DNA from: Aquimarina sp. BL5
GTDB taxonomy: Bacteria; Bacteroidota; Bacteroidia; Flavobacteriales; Flavobacteriaceae
DNA length: 64,000 nt
NCBI RefSeq assembly: GCF_003443675.1
Contig: NZ_CP031963.1
Location: 3,805,501 to 3,869,500, forward strand
Direction of reading: 5' to 3'
The notes under the pieces were generated by a model. It had not been told where the DNA came from. It did not search any database and was given only the letters and a program-made list of their open reading frames with translations. Positions within the stretch are counted from its first letter, which is position 1. Every line of letters begins with the position of its first letter. Positions 52,047 through 60,352 of this stretch are shown here, piece by piece. The position numbers and the translations under genes are program-made.

Positions 52047-53108
52047 ATGCTAAGCAAAGAAGAAAAAACACAATACAACCGTCATCTTATCCTTGATGAA
52101 ATTGGAGAAGAAGGTCAAAATAAACTAACATCTGCTAAAGTTTTGGTAATTGGTGCAGGAGGCTTAGGTTGTCCAGTTCTACAGTATCTTACAGCAGCGG
52201 GTATAGGAACAATTGGGATTATTGATGATGATGTAGTAGATCAAACGAATCTTCAACGGCAGATACTCTATACAATTGATGATATAGGAAGATCAAAAGC
52301 TAAAGTAGCTTCAGAAAAACTATCCAGACTAAATCCTTTTGTGTTTTTTAAAGTATATGAAGAGAAATTAGATACAGATAATGCTTTAGAACTTTTTTCT
52401 GAATATGATATTATTGTGGATGGAAGCGATAATTTTCCAACGAGATACTTGGTAAATGATGCCTGTGTATTAACCGATAAACCTTTGGTGTTTGGTTCAA
52501 TTTTTAAGTTTCAGGGACAAGTTTCTGTGTTGAATTATGAAAATGGTCCTACATATCGTTGTCTGTTTCCTAATCCTCCTGCATCCGGAGCTGTTCCGAA
52601 TTGTTCAGATATTGGCGTCTTAGGAGTATTACCTGGAATTATAGGTAGTCTTCAAGCAAATGAAGTTATTAAAATGATTGTTGGAATAGGTGAAGTTTTG
52701 AAAGGGAAACTACTCTATTTAGATGTGCTTACCTTACAACAACAGGTTCTCAGTTTCAAAAAGAATAATGATATAGAAGTAAACCAGTTGGAAAATGATT
52801 ATGATTTTTTCTGTGGGATTACATCAAATACTCTTGAAGAAATTACACCTTCAGAATTAAAACAAAATCTTGAGAGTTATCAAATTCTAGATGTTAGAAC
52901 ATTAGAAGAATATAATAACTTTAATATTGGAGGAATACATATACCTCTAAACATAGTTTCAGATAGATCCGTAGAATTAAATAATCACAAACCAATCGTA
53001 GTTTGTTGTCAATCAGGTGTAAGAAGCAAAAAAGCCATCGAAATTATTTACAAACAAAGAGAAGACTTACAGTTAATCAATCTGAAGGATGGTTTCTCGT
53101 TATATTAA
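52047..53108 (+). CDS. thiF: ThiF/MoeB-type adenylyltransferase with C-terminal rhodanese domain
   Basis: 353 residues. E1-like domain (1-245): IGAGGLGCPVLQYL nucleotide loop, GIIDDDVVDQTNLQRQILY, VDGSDNFPTRYLVND, and GAVPNCSDIGVLGVLPGI with a Cys in the active-site position. Rhodanese domain (about 265-353): ILDVRTLEEYNNFNIGGIHIPL and active-site CQSGVRS. It activates ThiS and may pass sulfur itself. Only one of the usual zinc CxxC pairs is partly visible. Last gene of the thi operon. Confidence 0.92.
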   Translation: MLSKEEKTQYNRHLILDEIGEEGQNKLTSAKVLVIGAGGLGCPVLQYLTAAGIGTIGIIDDDVVDQTNLQRQILYTIDDIGRSKAKVASEKLSRLNPFVFFKVYEEKLDTDNALELFSEYDIIVDGSDNFPTRYLVNDACVLTDKPLVFGSIFKFQGQVSVLNYENGPTYRCLFPNPPASGAVPNCSDIGVLGVLPGIIGSLQANEVIKMIVGIGEVLKGKLLYLDVLTLQQQVLSFKKNNDIEVNQLENDYDFFCGITSNTLEEITPSELKQNLESYQILDVRTLEEYNNFNIGGIHIPLNIVSDRSVELNNHKPIVVCCQSGVRSKKAIEIIYKQREDLQLINLKDGFSLY

Positions 53109-53539
53109 TTAGAAATTATCAAATTATTTCCTTCTCTCCTTATTTGGTATCTTAAAAGAGGAAATCCGCCTTCTCCCTCTATTTGTTGACCACTGACGAT
53201 CTCATAGGCATTATCATTACCACAATTTGACTCGGCTCGTATGCCATTTATATTAAGGGCAGAACAGCTACTAGGCGCAATGTTAGGATCACTTAGTTCA
53301 AAAGCAGAATACAGCGTATTATCTACATTATATATAACAACACCTTTAATACCCACACCTTCGATCCTTATATCTTCAGCATTTCCTGGAAATTTAAGAC
53401 TATTAAATTGTGGTAAATCCAGGTTTACAGTATGATTAAAACCTATAGATGGGAGGTTAGGATTGTTAATACGATTATCGTCGCTACTGCAAGAAAGTAG
53501 GCTTATTGAAAAACAAATTAGTACTATTATTTTTTTCAT
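53105..53539 (-). CDS. Hypothetical lipoprotein
   Basis: 144 residues with a lipoprotein signal (IIVLICFSISLLSCSSDDN, Cys about 16). Beta-rich mature part with FNHTVNLDLPQFNSLKFPGN, a C-rich pair (SSCSALNINGI, ESNCGND) and ending YQIRREGNNLIISN. The layout with two close cysteines and GVVIYNVDNTLYSAFEL resembles Rieske-like small lipoproteins of Bacteroidota, but the iron motif CxH is missing. Overlaps the 3' end of thiF by four bases, convergent. Confidence 0.6.
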   Translation of the reverse strand: MKKIIVLICFSISLLSCSSDDNRINNPNLPSIGFNHTVNLDLPQFNSLKFPGNAEDIRIEGVGIKGVVIYNVDNTLYSAFELSDPNIAPSSCSALNINGIRAESNCGNDNAYEIVSGQQIEGEGGFPLLRYQIRREGNNLIISN

Positions 53540-53639
53540 TATTTTTAATTATTTATAAGAAAAATATGGCTGTGTAACCGAAGTATCATTTTTAAAAAGA
53601 CCAAATTAAGTAAAAATGTGATTCGGTATTATTTTTTAT

Positions 53640-53690
53640 TATATTTGTTTATAGTTAAAGTCCCATAGCCATGGGATTTTTTGTATTTAT
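53640..53690 (+). promoter_or_regulatory. Promoter and leader hairpin before greA
   Basis: TATATTTG (53640-53647) is a full TAnnTTTG match. About 10 bases later TCCCAT/ATGGGA with flanking AAAG/TTTTTT (53657-53681) forms a terminator-like hairpin between this promoter and the greA ATG at 53706. It may act as an attenuator. Confidence 0.5.
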
Positions 53691-53705
53691 ATAAACGATG
53701 AAGTT

Positions 53706-54182
53706 ATGAGCAAAGTATCTTATTACACTGCAGAAGGGCTAAAAAAATTAAGAGACGAATTAAATAACCTGAAGGATATAGAGAGACCAAAAGCATCACA
53801 AGCAATTGCAGAAGCACGTGATAAAGGAGATTTAAGTGAAAATGCTGAGTACGATGCAGCAAAAGAAGCACAAGGATTATTGGAGATGAGAATTTCTAAG
53901 TTAGAAGAAACCTTGTCTGGGGCTCGCTTAATAGACGAATCTCAATTAGACACTTCCAAGGCATTAATCCATTCTACAGTTAAAATTAAAAATCAAACCA
54001 ATGGAGCGCAGATGACATATAAATTAGTGGCGCAGAGTGAAGCTGATATTAAAACAGGAAAAATATCTGTAGATTCACCTATTGGTAAAGGTCTTTTAGG
54101 TAAAAGCGTAGGGGAAGTTGCAGAAATTCAGGTTCCTAATGGAATTATGAAATTTGATGTTGTAGAAATTACACGAGAGTAA
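53706..54182 (+). CDS. greA: Transcription elongation factor GreA
   Basis: 158 residues. The N-terminal coiled coil (MSKVSYYTAEGLKKLRDELN ... RPKASQAIAEARDKGDLSENAEYDAAKEAQG) carries the Asp-Leu-Ser-Glu-Asn tip acting in transcript cleavage. The C-terminal FKBP-like domain ends in SPIGKGLLGKSVGEVAEIQVP. Frees backtracked RNA polymerase. A clear terminator follows. Confidence 0.97.
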   Translation: MSKVSYYTAEGLKKLRDELNNLKDIERPKASQAIAEARDKGDLSENAEYDAAKEAQGLLEMRISKLEETLSGARLIDESQLDTSKALIHSTVKIKNQTNGAQMTYKLVAQSEADIKTGKISVDSPIGKGLLGKSVGEVAEIQVPNGIMKFDVVEITRE

Positions 54183-54203
54183 AAGAATAACTTGCAGTTA
54201 CGA

Positions 54204-54238
54204 AAACCTTTCTTAAAAAAATGAGAAAGGTTTTTTTA
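54204..54238 (+). terminator. Terminator of greA
   Basis: AAAACCTTTCT pairs with AGAAAGGTTTT around an A-rich loop, followed by T-rich DNA. Confidence 0.85.
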
Positions 54239-54302
54239 TAGTCTTGTTTTTGCTAGAAATACCCTATATTTCGTATCGATAACCCAACTAAAATTTTAAC
54301 GA

Positions 54303-54692
54303 ATGTCTACCCTGTTCACTAAAATTGTAAATGGCGAAATACCCTCTTATAAAGTTGCCGAAGACGATAATTTTTATGCTTTTTTGGATATAAACCCTAA
54401 TGCTAAAGGTCATACCCTATGTATTCCTAAAAAAGAAGAAAACAAGATATTTGATCTTGATGAAGAAACCTATGTCGAACTAATGCGCTTTTCGCGTAAA
54501 GTTGCTAAAGCATTAGAGAAATCTGTTACCTGTAAACGAGTAGGTGTTGCTGTCGTAGGTCTGGAAGTACCTCATGTACATGTGCATTTGATACCACTTA
54601 ATACCATGAAAGAAATGACATTTCAGCACAAGGTATCTATGACGGCAGATGAGTTTAATTCACTAGCTACTAAGATTCAATCGAATTTATAA
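54303..54692 (+). CDS. HIT-family nucleotide-binding hydrolase
   Basis: 129 residues. LFTKIVNGEIPSYKVAEDDNFYAFLDI is the Hint-like start and VPHVHVHLIPL the histidine triad (H-x-H-x-H). Members split adenosine phosphoramidates or dinucleotides. It precedes the thioesterase gene by two bases after greA, the common greA-HIT order in Flavobacteriia. Confidence 0.93.
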   Translation: MSTLFTKIVNGEIPSYKVAEDDNFYAFLDINPNAKGHTLCIPKKEENKIFDLDEETYVELMRFSRKVAKALEKSVTCKRVGVAVVGLEVPHVHVHLIPLNTMKEMTFQHKVSMTADEFNSLATKIQSNL

Positions 54693-54694
54693 AA

Positions 54695-55111
54695 ATGAAT
54701 ACTACTTCTGATTTTAAATTGTCATTGCAACTCAGGATTGATTGGAGTGAAATGGATACCTATCAGCACGTAAATAATGTGAATTTCATGAAATATATGC
54801 AAAGCGCTCGTGTTCAGTTCTGGGAAGTATCTGGATTGGCTAAATTATATGCTGAAACTAAGAAAGGCCCAATGCTTGTATCTACCAAATGTGATTTTAA
54901 GCATCCTTTGTTTTTCCCAGGGAATGTAGTGATTAAAACAAAAGTAGAATTTATAAAGAATTCTAGTTTTGGATTGTATCACGAATTGTATAATGATGAT
55001 AATACTTTATGTGCAATCGGAAATGATGTAGCAGTTTGTTTTGATTTTAATATAGATAAAACCTTTATAATCTCTGACGAATTACGAGAAGTAATGAGTC
55101 AATATGAATAG
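54695..55111 (+). CDS. Acyl-CoA thioesterase, 4-hydroxybenzoyl-CoA thioesterase type
   Basis: 138 residues, hotdog fold: LRIDWSEMDTYQHVNNVNFMKYMQSARVQFWE with the Asp/His-x-N catalytic stretch (DTYQHVNN). Splits a short acyl-CoA; exact substrate unknown. Follows the HIT gene by two bases, so probably one message. Confidence 0.88.
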   Translation: MNTTSDFKLSLQLRIDWSEMDTYQHVNNVNFMKYMQSARVQFWEVSGLAKLYAETKKGPMLVSTKCDFKHPLFFPGNVVIKTKVEFIKNSSFGLYHELYNDDNTLCAIGNDVAVCFDFNIDKTFIISDELREVMSQYE

Positions 55112-55142
55112 TAGTGATTGAAATGGCTTCAAGTAAGTGTTA

Positions 55143-55499
55143 TTACTGAAAAAGTTCAGGATAATATAGTAAAGCATATAATGCAACACCTATCATTAAA
55201 GTTAATAGTATTAAAAAATAGAATAGCTTGGTAAAACGTATACCCGAAGGCTTAGAGTTTATCGTTTTTTTATGATAATTATAAACTCTCTCAATGTCAT
55301 CGGTCCAGCGCCCAGGAAAAATAGTAGTTTCACATTTTTTACAGTCCATACTTTCAATAATTTCACCTTTGGTCTTAATAAAAAGTTTGGATAACTGTTT
55401 TTGTTGTTTAAATGATAATAATAAACTTTCTTTAGAATAACATTCAGGACAGTTGTTATTAAGCACAGCTTCTTTCAAAAGGATATACTCGGTTTTCAC
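55143..55499 (-). CDS. Hypothetical protein with zinc-ribbon-like motif and membrane anchor
   Basis: 118 residues. CPECYSKESL (about 17-26) and MDCKKCETTI (about 52-61) place two CxxC pairs 36 apart, a likely zinc ribbon. A C-terminal helix (LFYFLILLTLMIGVALYALLYY, about 91-112) anchors it, tail outside being PELFQ. Function not known. Reverse strand, downstream of the histidine kinase gene at 55536; a 37-base gap suggests co-transcription. Confidence 0.65.
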   Translation of the reverse strand: MKTEYILLKEAVLNNNCPECYSKESLLLSFKQQKQLSKLFIKTKGEIIESMDCKKCETTIFPGRWTDDIERVYNYHKKTINSKPSGIRFTKLFYFLILLTLMIGVALYALLYYPELFQ

Positions 55500-55535
55500 T
55501 TTATTTATTTTTTAGGTATAACGTTTATAAGAGAA

Positions 55536-56750
55536 TTATGTTATAACGGATTCGTCAGATTTGTTAAGGGTAATCTGAAAAGTAGTGCCTTTGTTTATTT
55601 CAGATCTATGTACTTTAATTTTGCCTGAGTGATAGTCTTCAATGATTCTTTTGGCCAATGAAAGACCAAGTCCCCAACCTCTGGTTTTGGAGGTATAGCC
55701 AGGTTCAAAAATTTTGGTAAACTTACTTTTTGGGATTCCTTTTCCAGTATCTGTAATTTTTATAAATACACGTTTAGAGTCCTGAGATAGTCTAATGTTT
55801 AGATCTCCTTTTCCGCGCATGGCATCAATTGCATTTTTTACCAGATTTTCGATGGTCCAGCTATATAGTTGAGAATTGATATGCGCCTTAATAGATTCTT
55901 CTGGCAAATTGAGAGAAAAATTAATCAATTTAGAGCTTCTGGATTGTAAATAGGTATAAGCTTCTTTTGTTTCTTTTACAATATCTACTTCTTCTAATTT
56001 AGGAATAGATCCTATTTTAGAAAAACGTTCTGTAATTACTTTAAGTCTAGATATATCCTTCTCTATCTCTATGATATACTCTGGATTTACGTTTTCTACT
56101 TTTAGAATTTCATTCCATCCAACTAAAGATGATAGTGGAGTTCCAATCTGATGTGCAGTTTCTTTAGCCATACCTGCCCAAAGTTTGTTTTGCTCACTAG
56201 CTTTGGAGGTAGTAAAAAAGAAATAAATTACTCCAATCAACAAAAAAATGATCAATGCAATAGCAATTGGATAATACTTTAATTTCTGTAAAATAGAAGA
56301 ATTTCCGTAGTAAACATATTGTACAGTTCCTTTTAGATCCAAAACTATTGGTTCATTTTCAGACTTCATCCGTTCCAGATAATCTGTTAATTCTTTTTCG
56401 GTAATATCGTCGGGTAAATTTAGTGTTGATCCTGAAATATCTATATCGCCTGATTGTCCTTTGATAAAATCACCATTAGAGTTGGTAATGATTGTGGGAA
56501 TGGTATTATTAGTACTATTGATTAGATTGGATAACTCTAGGTAATCATCCAAATTAATATCATTAGATCCATCTATTCCTGAGCTACTTAATGCCTTGAA
56601 TGACTGCGCCCATACTTGCATTTTAGTACTCTCATCTTTTTTTAATCGCTGAAGAAATATAGAAGTATTCCATAATATTAGGCCAGTAATCACAAGAACT
56701 GCAAAAATTATAAAATAACTAGCCAGATTACGTTCATCAGAAAAATTCAT
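55536..56750 (-). CDS. Sensor histidine kinase
   Basis: 404 residues: membrane helix at about 10-30 (SYFIIFAVLVITGLILWNTS), an extracytoplasmic sensor of about 120 residues, second helix about 160-180 (YPIAIALIIFLLIGVIYFFF), then HisKA with H in KETAHQIGTPLSSLVGW and a HATPase with NLVKNAIDAMRGKG and GWGLGLSLAKRI. No receiver domain and no response regulator beside it, so it is an orphan kinase. Confidence 0.9.
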   Translation of the reverse strand: MNFSDERNLASYFIIFAVLVITGLILWNTSIFLQRLKKDESTKMQVWAQSFKALSSSGIDGSNDINLDDYLELSNLINSTNNTIPTIITNSNGDFIKGQSGDIDISGSTLNLPDDITEKELTDYLERMKSENEPIVLDLKGTVQYVYYGNSSILQKLKYYPIAIALIIFLLIGVIYFFFTTSKASEQNKLWAGMAKETAHQIGTPLSSLVGWNEILKVENVNPEYIIEIEKDISRLKVITERFSKIGSIPKLEEVDIVKETKEAYTYLQSRSSKLINFSLNLPEESIKAHINSQLYSWTIENLVKNAIDAMRGKGDLNIRLSQDSKRVFIKITDTGKGIPKSKFTKIFEPGYTSKTRGWGLGLSLAKRIIEDYHSGKIKVHRSEINKGTTFQITLNKSDESVIT

Positions 56751-56842
56751 AGAAAATATGTGTTACCAAACCCTAAATATAAACGTTATAAAACTATTTT
56801 ATTGTTTCTATTACAAGGTAAGTAAAACCAAACAATAGTGTG

Positions 56843-56871
56843 TTGATACCTTTAAACTTTAATTATCTTTG
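56843..56871 (+). promoter_or_regulatory. Promoter for the flavin reductase gene
   Basis: TTG at 56843-56845 and TATCTTTG at 56864-56871, 18 bases apart, fit the Bacteroidota consensus. This rules out a TTG start at 56840 for the gene below. Confidence 0.65.
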
Positions 56872-56887
56872 TATAATAGATTCATTT

Positions 56888-57763
56888 ATGTTACGTATAG
56901 ACCCTTTAGAAGTTTCCACAGGAAAATTACACGGAATGATGCTTGGGGCCATTGGACCAAGACCAATAGCATTTGCAAGCACAGTCGATAAAGAAGGTAA
57001 ATCCAATCTTTCTCCGTTTAGTTTTTTTAATGTTTTTAGTGCTAATCCGCCGATTCTTATTTTTTCACCAGCTAGGAGAGTTAGGGATAATACTATTAAA
57101 CATACTCTAGAGAATGCAATAGCTACTAAAGAGGTTGTTATAAATGTTGTTAATTATGATATCGTACAGCAAATGTCCTTATCTAGCACAGAGTATCCAG
57201 AAGGAGTTAATGAGTTTGAGAAAGCTGGCCTAACTATGGTAGCTTCAGAAAAGGTAAAAGCTTTTAGAGTGGATGAGGCGCCAGTACAGTTCGAGTGTAA
57301 GGTAAATCAAATAGTGCCTATGGGAGAAGAAGGAGGAGCAGGAAACCTTATTATTTGTGAAGTATTATTGATGCACGTAAAAGAAGACGTGCTTGATAAT
57401 GATTGTAAGATTGATCAATATAAAATTGATCAAGTTGCTCGTATGGGAGGGAACTGGTACACAAGAGCCAATATGGGAATGTTTGAAGTCCCAAAACCTT
57501 TAAGTACTATAGGGATTGGCGTTGATTCTTTACCCGAAAATGTAAAAAAAAGTACGATTTTTACTGGAAATGATCTCGGTAAGTTGGCAAATGTGGAAAG
57601 AATACCTACAAATACTGAGGCCCAAGATTTTGTTAATAACAATAGTGATATTAAGGATAAAATTCAGGATGCTAACCTAATAGAAATTCATAAATTTGCA
57701 CAGCAGTATTTGGATAAGGATGATATTAATACTGCCTGGAATATTTTAGCAGCAATACAATAA
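56888..57763 (+). CDS. Flavin reductase-like (FMN-binding) family protein
   Basis: 291 residues from ATG at 56888 (MLRIDPLEVSTGKLHGMMLG), placed after the promoter. LGAIGPRPIAFASTVDKEGKSNLSPFSFFNVFSANPP is the FMN-binding split-barrel signature; VQFECKVNQIVPMGEEGGAG continues the barrel. The C-terminal 80 residues are an addition of no known kind. Partner monooxygenase not seen. DUF3127 gene follows after 8 bases. Confidence 0.88.
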   Translation: MLRIDPLEVSTGKLHGMMLGAIGPRPIAFASTVDKEGKSNLSPFSFFNVFSANPPILIFSPARRVRDNTIKHTLENAIATKEVVINVVNYDIVQQMSLSSTEYPEGVNEFEKAGLTMVASEKVKAFRVDEAPVQFECKVNQIVPMGEEGGAGNLIICEVLLMHVKEDVLDNDCKIDQYKIDQVARMGGNWYTRANMGMFEVPKPLSTIGIGVDSLPENVKKSTIFTGNDLGKLANVERIPTNTEAQDFVNNNSDIKDKIQDANLIEIHKFAQQYLDKDDINTAWNILAAIQ

Positions 57764-57771
57764 TTAAAAAG

Positions 57772-58146
57772 ATGGAAGTACAAGGTAAAGTAAAGATGGT
57801 CGGTGAAACGCAAACTTTTGGAAACAATGGTTTCAGAAAACGTGAGGTAGTGGTTACTACAGAAGAACAATATCCACAGCATATAATGGTAGAGTTTGTT
57901 CAAGATAAATGTGATTTATTAAACAACTTTCAGGTGGGTCAGGATGTGAAAATAAGTATTAATTTACGAGGTCGCGAGTGGGTAAATCCACAAGGAGAAA
58001 CTAAATATTTTAACTCGATCCAAGGATGGAGAATTGAGAATTTACAAGCAGCAGCTCCTTCTGCAGGGGCACCAATGCCTCCTGCTGATGCATTTGAACC
58101 TGCAACAAATCTTACGGAAGAAGATCATGATGATTTACCATTTTAG
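57772..58146 (+). CDS. DUF3127 family protein with SSB-like acidic tip
   Basis: 124 residues. The first 85 (MEVQGKVKMVGETQTFGNNG ... VNPQGETKYFNSIQGWRIE) form an OB-like beta domain of DUF3127. A flexible Ala/Pro linker and the tip EEDHDDLPF follow; the same DDLPF ending occurs in the SSB at 27643. It probably binds single-stranded nucleic acid and recruits SSB partners, an inference from the tail. Overlap of function with SSB is untested. Confidence 0.82.
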   Translation: MEVQGKVKMVGETQTFGNNGFRKREVVVTTEEQYPQHIMVEFVQDKCDLLNNFQVGQDVKISINLRGREWVNPQGETKYFNSIQGWRIENLQAAAPSAGAPMPPADAFEPATNLTEEDHDDLPF

Positions 58147-58404
58147 GCAAATCAATTTATAGATATTATACTGGTCCTTTGATAGATTAAGAATAACTAC
58201 CCTATCGAAGTGTAAAGTAAAAAGTCCGATACATTGTATCGGACTTTTCATATTGTGGTTTTAGGTTAACCTTTTAATAAAACTCAAAAAAGCAATGATG
58301 AACAAAATTTATCTTAAAAGGTTCTAACAAATATTGCGATTTTTTTGGTCAATTCAAACAACTATTTGATATTTAACGTTGTAGAAACTTTCTGATTTTT
58401 TCTT
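58147..58404. terminator. Gap with strong terminator (hairpin 58219-58249)
   Basis: AAAAGTCCGATACA pairs with TGTATCGGACTTTT over a one-base centre at 58220-58248. The rest, up to aat, is AT-rich with no gene seen. Confidence 0.75.
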
Positions 58405-59043
58405 TTGTATATACTTAATCATTCCATAAACTTCCCACCTGTTTCTGACGCCAATGAAGATGGGTTGTTGGCAGTAGGAGGAGACCTTTCTATTCCCAGA
58501 TTATTGAATGCGTATCATAACGGAGTTTTTCCTTGGTACGATGAGGATCAACCTATTTTGTGGTTTAGTCCCGATCCCAGAATGGTTCTTTTTCCTGAGG
58601 ATCTCAAAATAAGTAAAAGTATGCGACAATTGTTTCGTAAAAACTATTTTGAAATCACCTTTAATAAAGATTTTAAACAAGTTATTGATAGCTGCGCTAG
58701 TATCAGTCGGCCTGATCAGTTTGGTACTTGGATCACATCAGATATGCAAGAAGCATACATACAACTTCATGAAATGGGACATGCTATTTCTGTAGAAGTG
58801 TGGAAAGATAAAATAATGGTTGGAGGTTTATATGGAATATGGATGAAAGATAAGAAAGTATTTTGTGGAGAGAGTATGTTTTCTAAAGTAAGTAATGCTT
58901 CTAAATATGGATTTATTAAATTAGTTGAGCGCTTAAGAGAAAAAGAAGTAAAGTTGATAGATTGCCAGGTCTATACGGATCATTTGGCTAGTTTAGGAGC
59001 AAAAGAAATTTCCAGAGATGCTTTTATGGAATTTTTAAAGTAG
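58405..59043 (+). CDS. aat: Leucyl/phenylalanyl-tRNA-protein transferase
   Basis: 212 residues from TTG at 58405. The N-terminus YILNHSINFPPVSDANEDGL with LAVGGDLSIPRLLNAYHNGVFPWYDED is unmistakable; YGIWMKDKKVFCGESMFSKVSNASK is the second block. It adds Leu or Phe to N-terminal Arg/Lys of proteins for ClpS-ClpP decay. TTG fits the position where relatives have Met-Tyr; no ATG exists upstream. Confidence 0.94.
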   Translation: MYILNHSINFPPVSDANEDGLLAVGGDLSIPRLLNAYHNGVFPWYDEDQPILWFSPDPRMVLFPEDLKISKSMRQLFRKNYFEITFNKDFKQVIDSCASISRPDQFGTWITSDMQEAYIQLHEMGHAISVEVWKDKIMVGGLYGIWMKDKKVFCGESMFSKVSNASKYGFIKLVERLREKEVKLIDCQVYTDHLASLGAKEISRDAFMEFLK

Positions 59044-59118
59044 CTTTATACATAATAAACAAGTTTAGAACATGCCTCGGAGAATTAGACCCTCAATGAG
59101 GATTAAATTTTACCATCC

Positions 59119-59772
59119 ATGACTATTCACAACTTCGAAACTGAAAACTCTATTTTAAATCAATTTATTAGCGAAATTAGAGATAGCACAATACAAAAAG
59201 ACAGTATGCGTTTCAGAAAGAATATAGAGCGTATCGGTGAGGTTTTGGGTTATGAACTAAGCAAGGCATTAGCGTATACTTCGAAAACGGTCAAGACACC
59301 TTTAGGAACCAAAGAAGTTTCAGTGCCAGAGAAAGGGTTGGTTCTGTGTTCTATTTTGCGAGCAGGTTTACCATTACATCAAGGACTTCTTAATTATTTT
59401 GATACAGCAGAAAATGCATTTATTTCGGCATATAGAGATCATCCTGAGGATACCGATGATTTTGAAGTCGTTGTCAATTACTTAGCATCACCTTCTTTAG
59501 AGAATAAAACACTGTTGTTAGCGGATCCGATGCTTGCCACTGGAAAAACTCTGGAGAATACCATTAAAGCCATGAAAAATCATGGTGAACCTAAACAGAT
59601 TCATATCATTTCTGTAATAGGCTCTACTAAAGGTGTGGAGTATATCAAAGATGTTTTTCCTAAAAACACCCATCTTTGGATAGCAGCTATTGATAAGGAA
59701 TTAAGCAGTAGAGGCTATATAATACCAGGTTTAGGAGATTCAGGTGATTTATCTTATGGAGTAAAGATGTAA
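59119..59772 (+). CDS. upp: Uracil phosphoribosyltransferase
   Basis: 217 residues. Makes UMP from uracil and PRPP. LVLCSILRAGLPLHQGLLNYF, the PRPP loop LLADPMLATGKTLENTI and the C-terminal IIPGLGDSGDLSYGVKM are family marks. Convergent with the tag gene, two bases apart. Confidence 0.95.
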   Translation: MTIHNFETENSILNQFISEIRDSTIQKDSMRFRKNIERIGEVLGYELSKALAYTSKTVKTPLGTKEVSVPEKGLVLCSILRAGLPLHQGLLNYFDTAENAFISAYRDHPEDTDDFEVVVNYLASPSLENKTLLLADPMLATGKTLENTIKAMKNHGEPKQIHIISVIGSTKGVEYIKDVFPKNTHLWIAAIDKELSSRGYIIPGLGDSGDLSYGVKM

Positions 59773-59773
59773 T

Positions 59774-60340
59774 TTAGACCTCTTTATATCTAAAACAATC
59801 TACTGTATGATCGTTTACCATACCAATAGCTTGCATAAAGGCATAAATAACAGTAGATCCTACAAATTTAAAACCTCTCTTTTTTAAGTCTTTGCTGAGT
59901 AGATCTGAGATCTCCGTAGTGGCAGGACAATCTTTATGATGTTTCCAGGTATTTATAATAGGCTTTCCATCCACAAAACCCCATACATAAGAGTCAAAAC
60001 TGCCAAATTCTTCTTGAATTTTCATGAAATTTTGTGCGTTGCTTATTGCAGAATTAACCTTTAGTTTATTTCTAATGATACCAGCATTTTGTAACAATTC
60101 TTCTTTCTTAGTATCATTGTATTGAGCAACAATTTTGTAATCAAAATTATCAAAAGCAAGTCTGAAGTTTTCTCGTTTTTTGAGAATTGTGATCCAACTT
60201 AATCCCGCCTGAAAAGTTTCTAAAACAAGAAATTCAAACAAAAGACGCTCGTCATGCAATGGCACTCCCCATTCATTATCGTGGTATGATTCGTATAAAG
60301 AATCACCAATACACCACCCACATTTATGTTTTTTCATCAT
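59774..60340 (-). CDS. tag: DNA-3-methyladenine glycosylase I
   Basis: 188 residues. HKCGWCIGDSLYESYHDNEWGVPLHDERLLFEFLVLETFQAGLSW has the zinc Cys and the catalytic Glu; the C-terminal DHTVDCFR region supplies the other zinc ligands. Repairs alkylated DNA. It is 12 bases behind the tricorn-like gene, probably on one message. Two tandem ATGs at the start. Confidence 0.95.
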   Translation of the reverse strand: MMKKHKCGWCIGDSLYESYHDNEWGVPLHDERLLFEFLVLETFQAGLSWITILKKRENFRLAFDNFDYKIVAQYNDTKKEELLQNAGIIRNKLKVNSAISNAQNFMKIQEEFGSFDSYVWGFVDGKPIINTWKHHKDCPATTEISDLLSKDLKKRGFKFVGSTVIYAFMQAIGMVNDHTVDCFRYKEV

Positions 60341-60352
60341 ATAATAATTTGT

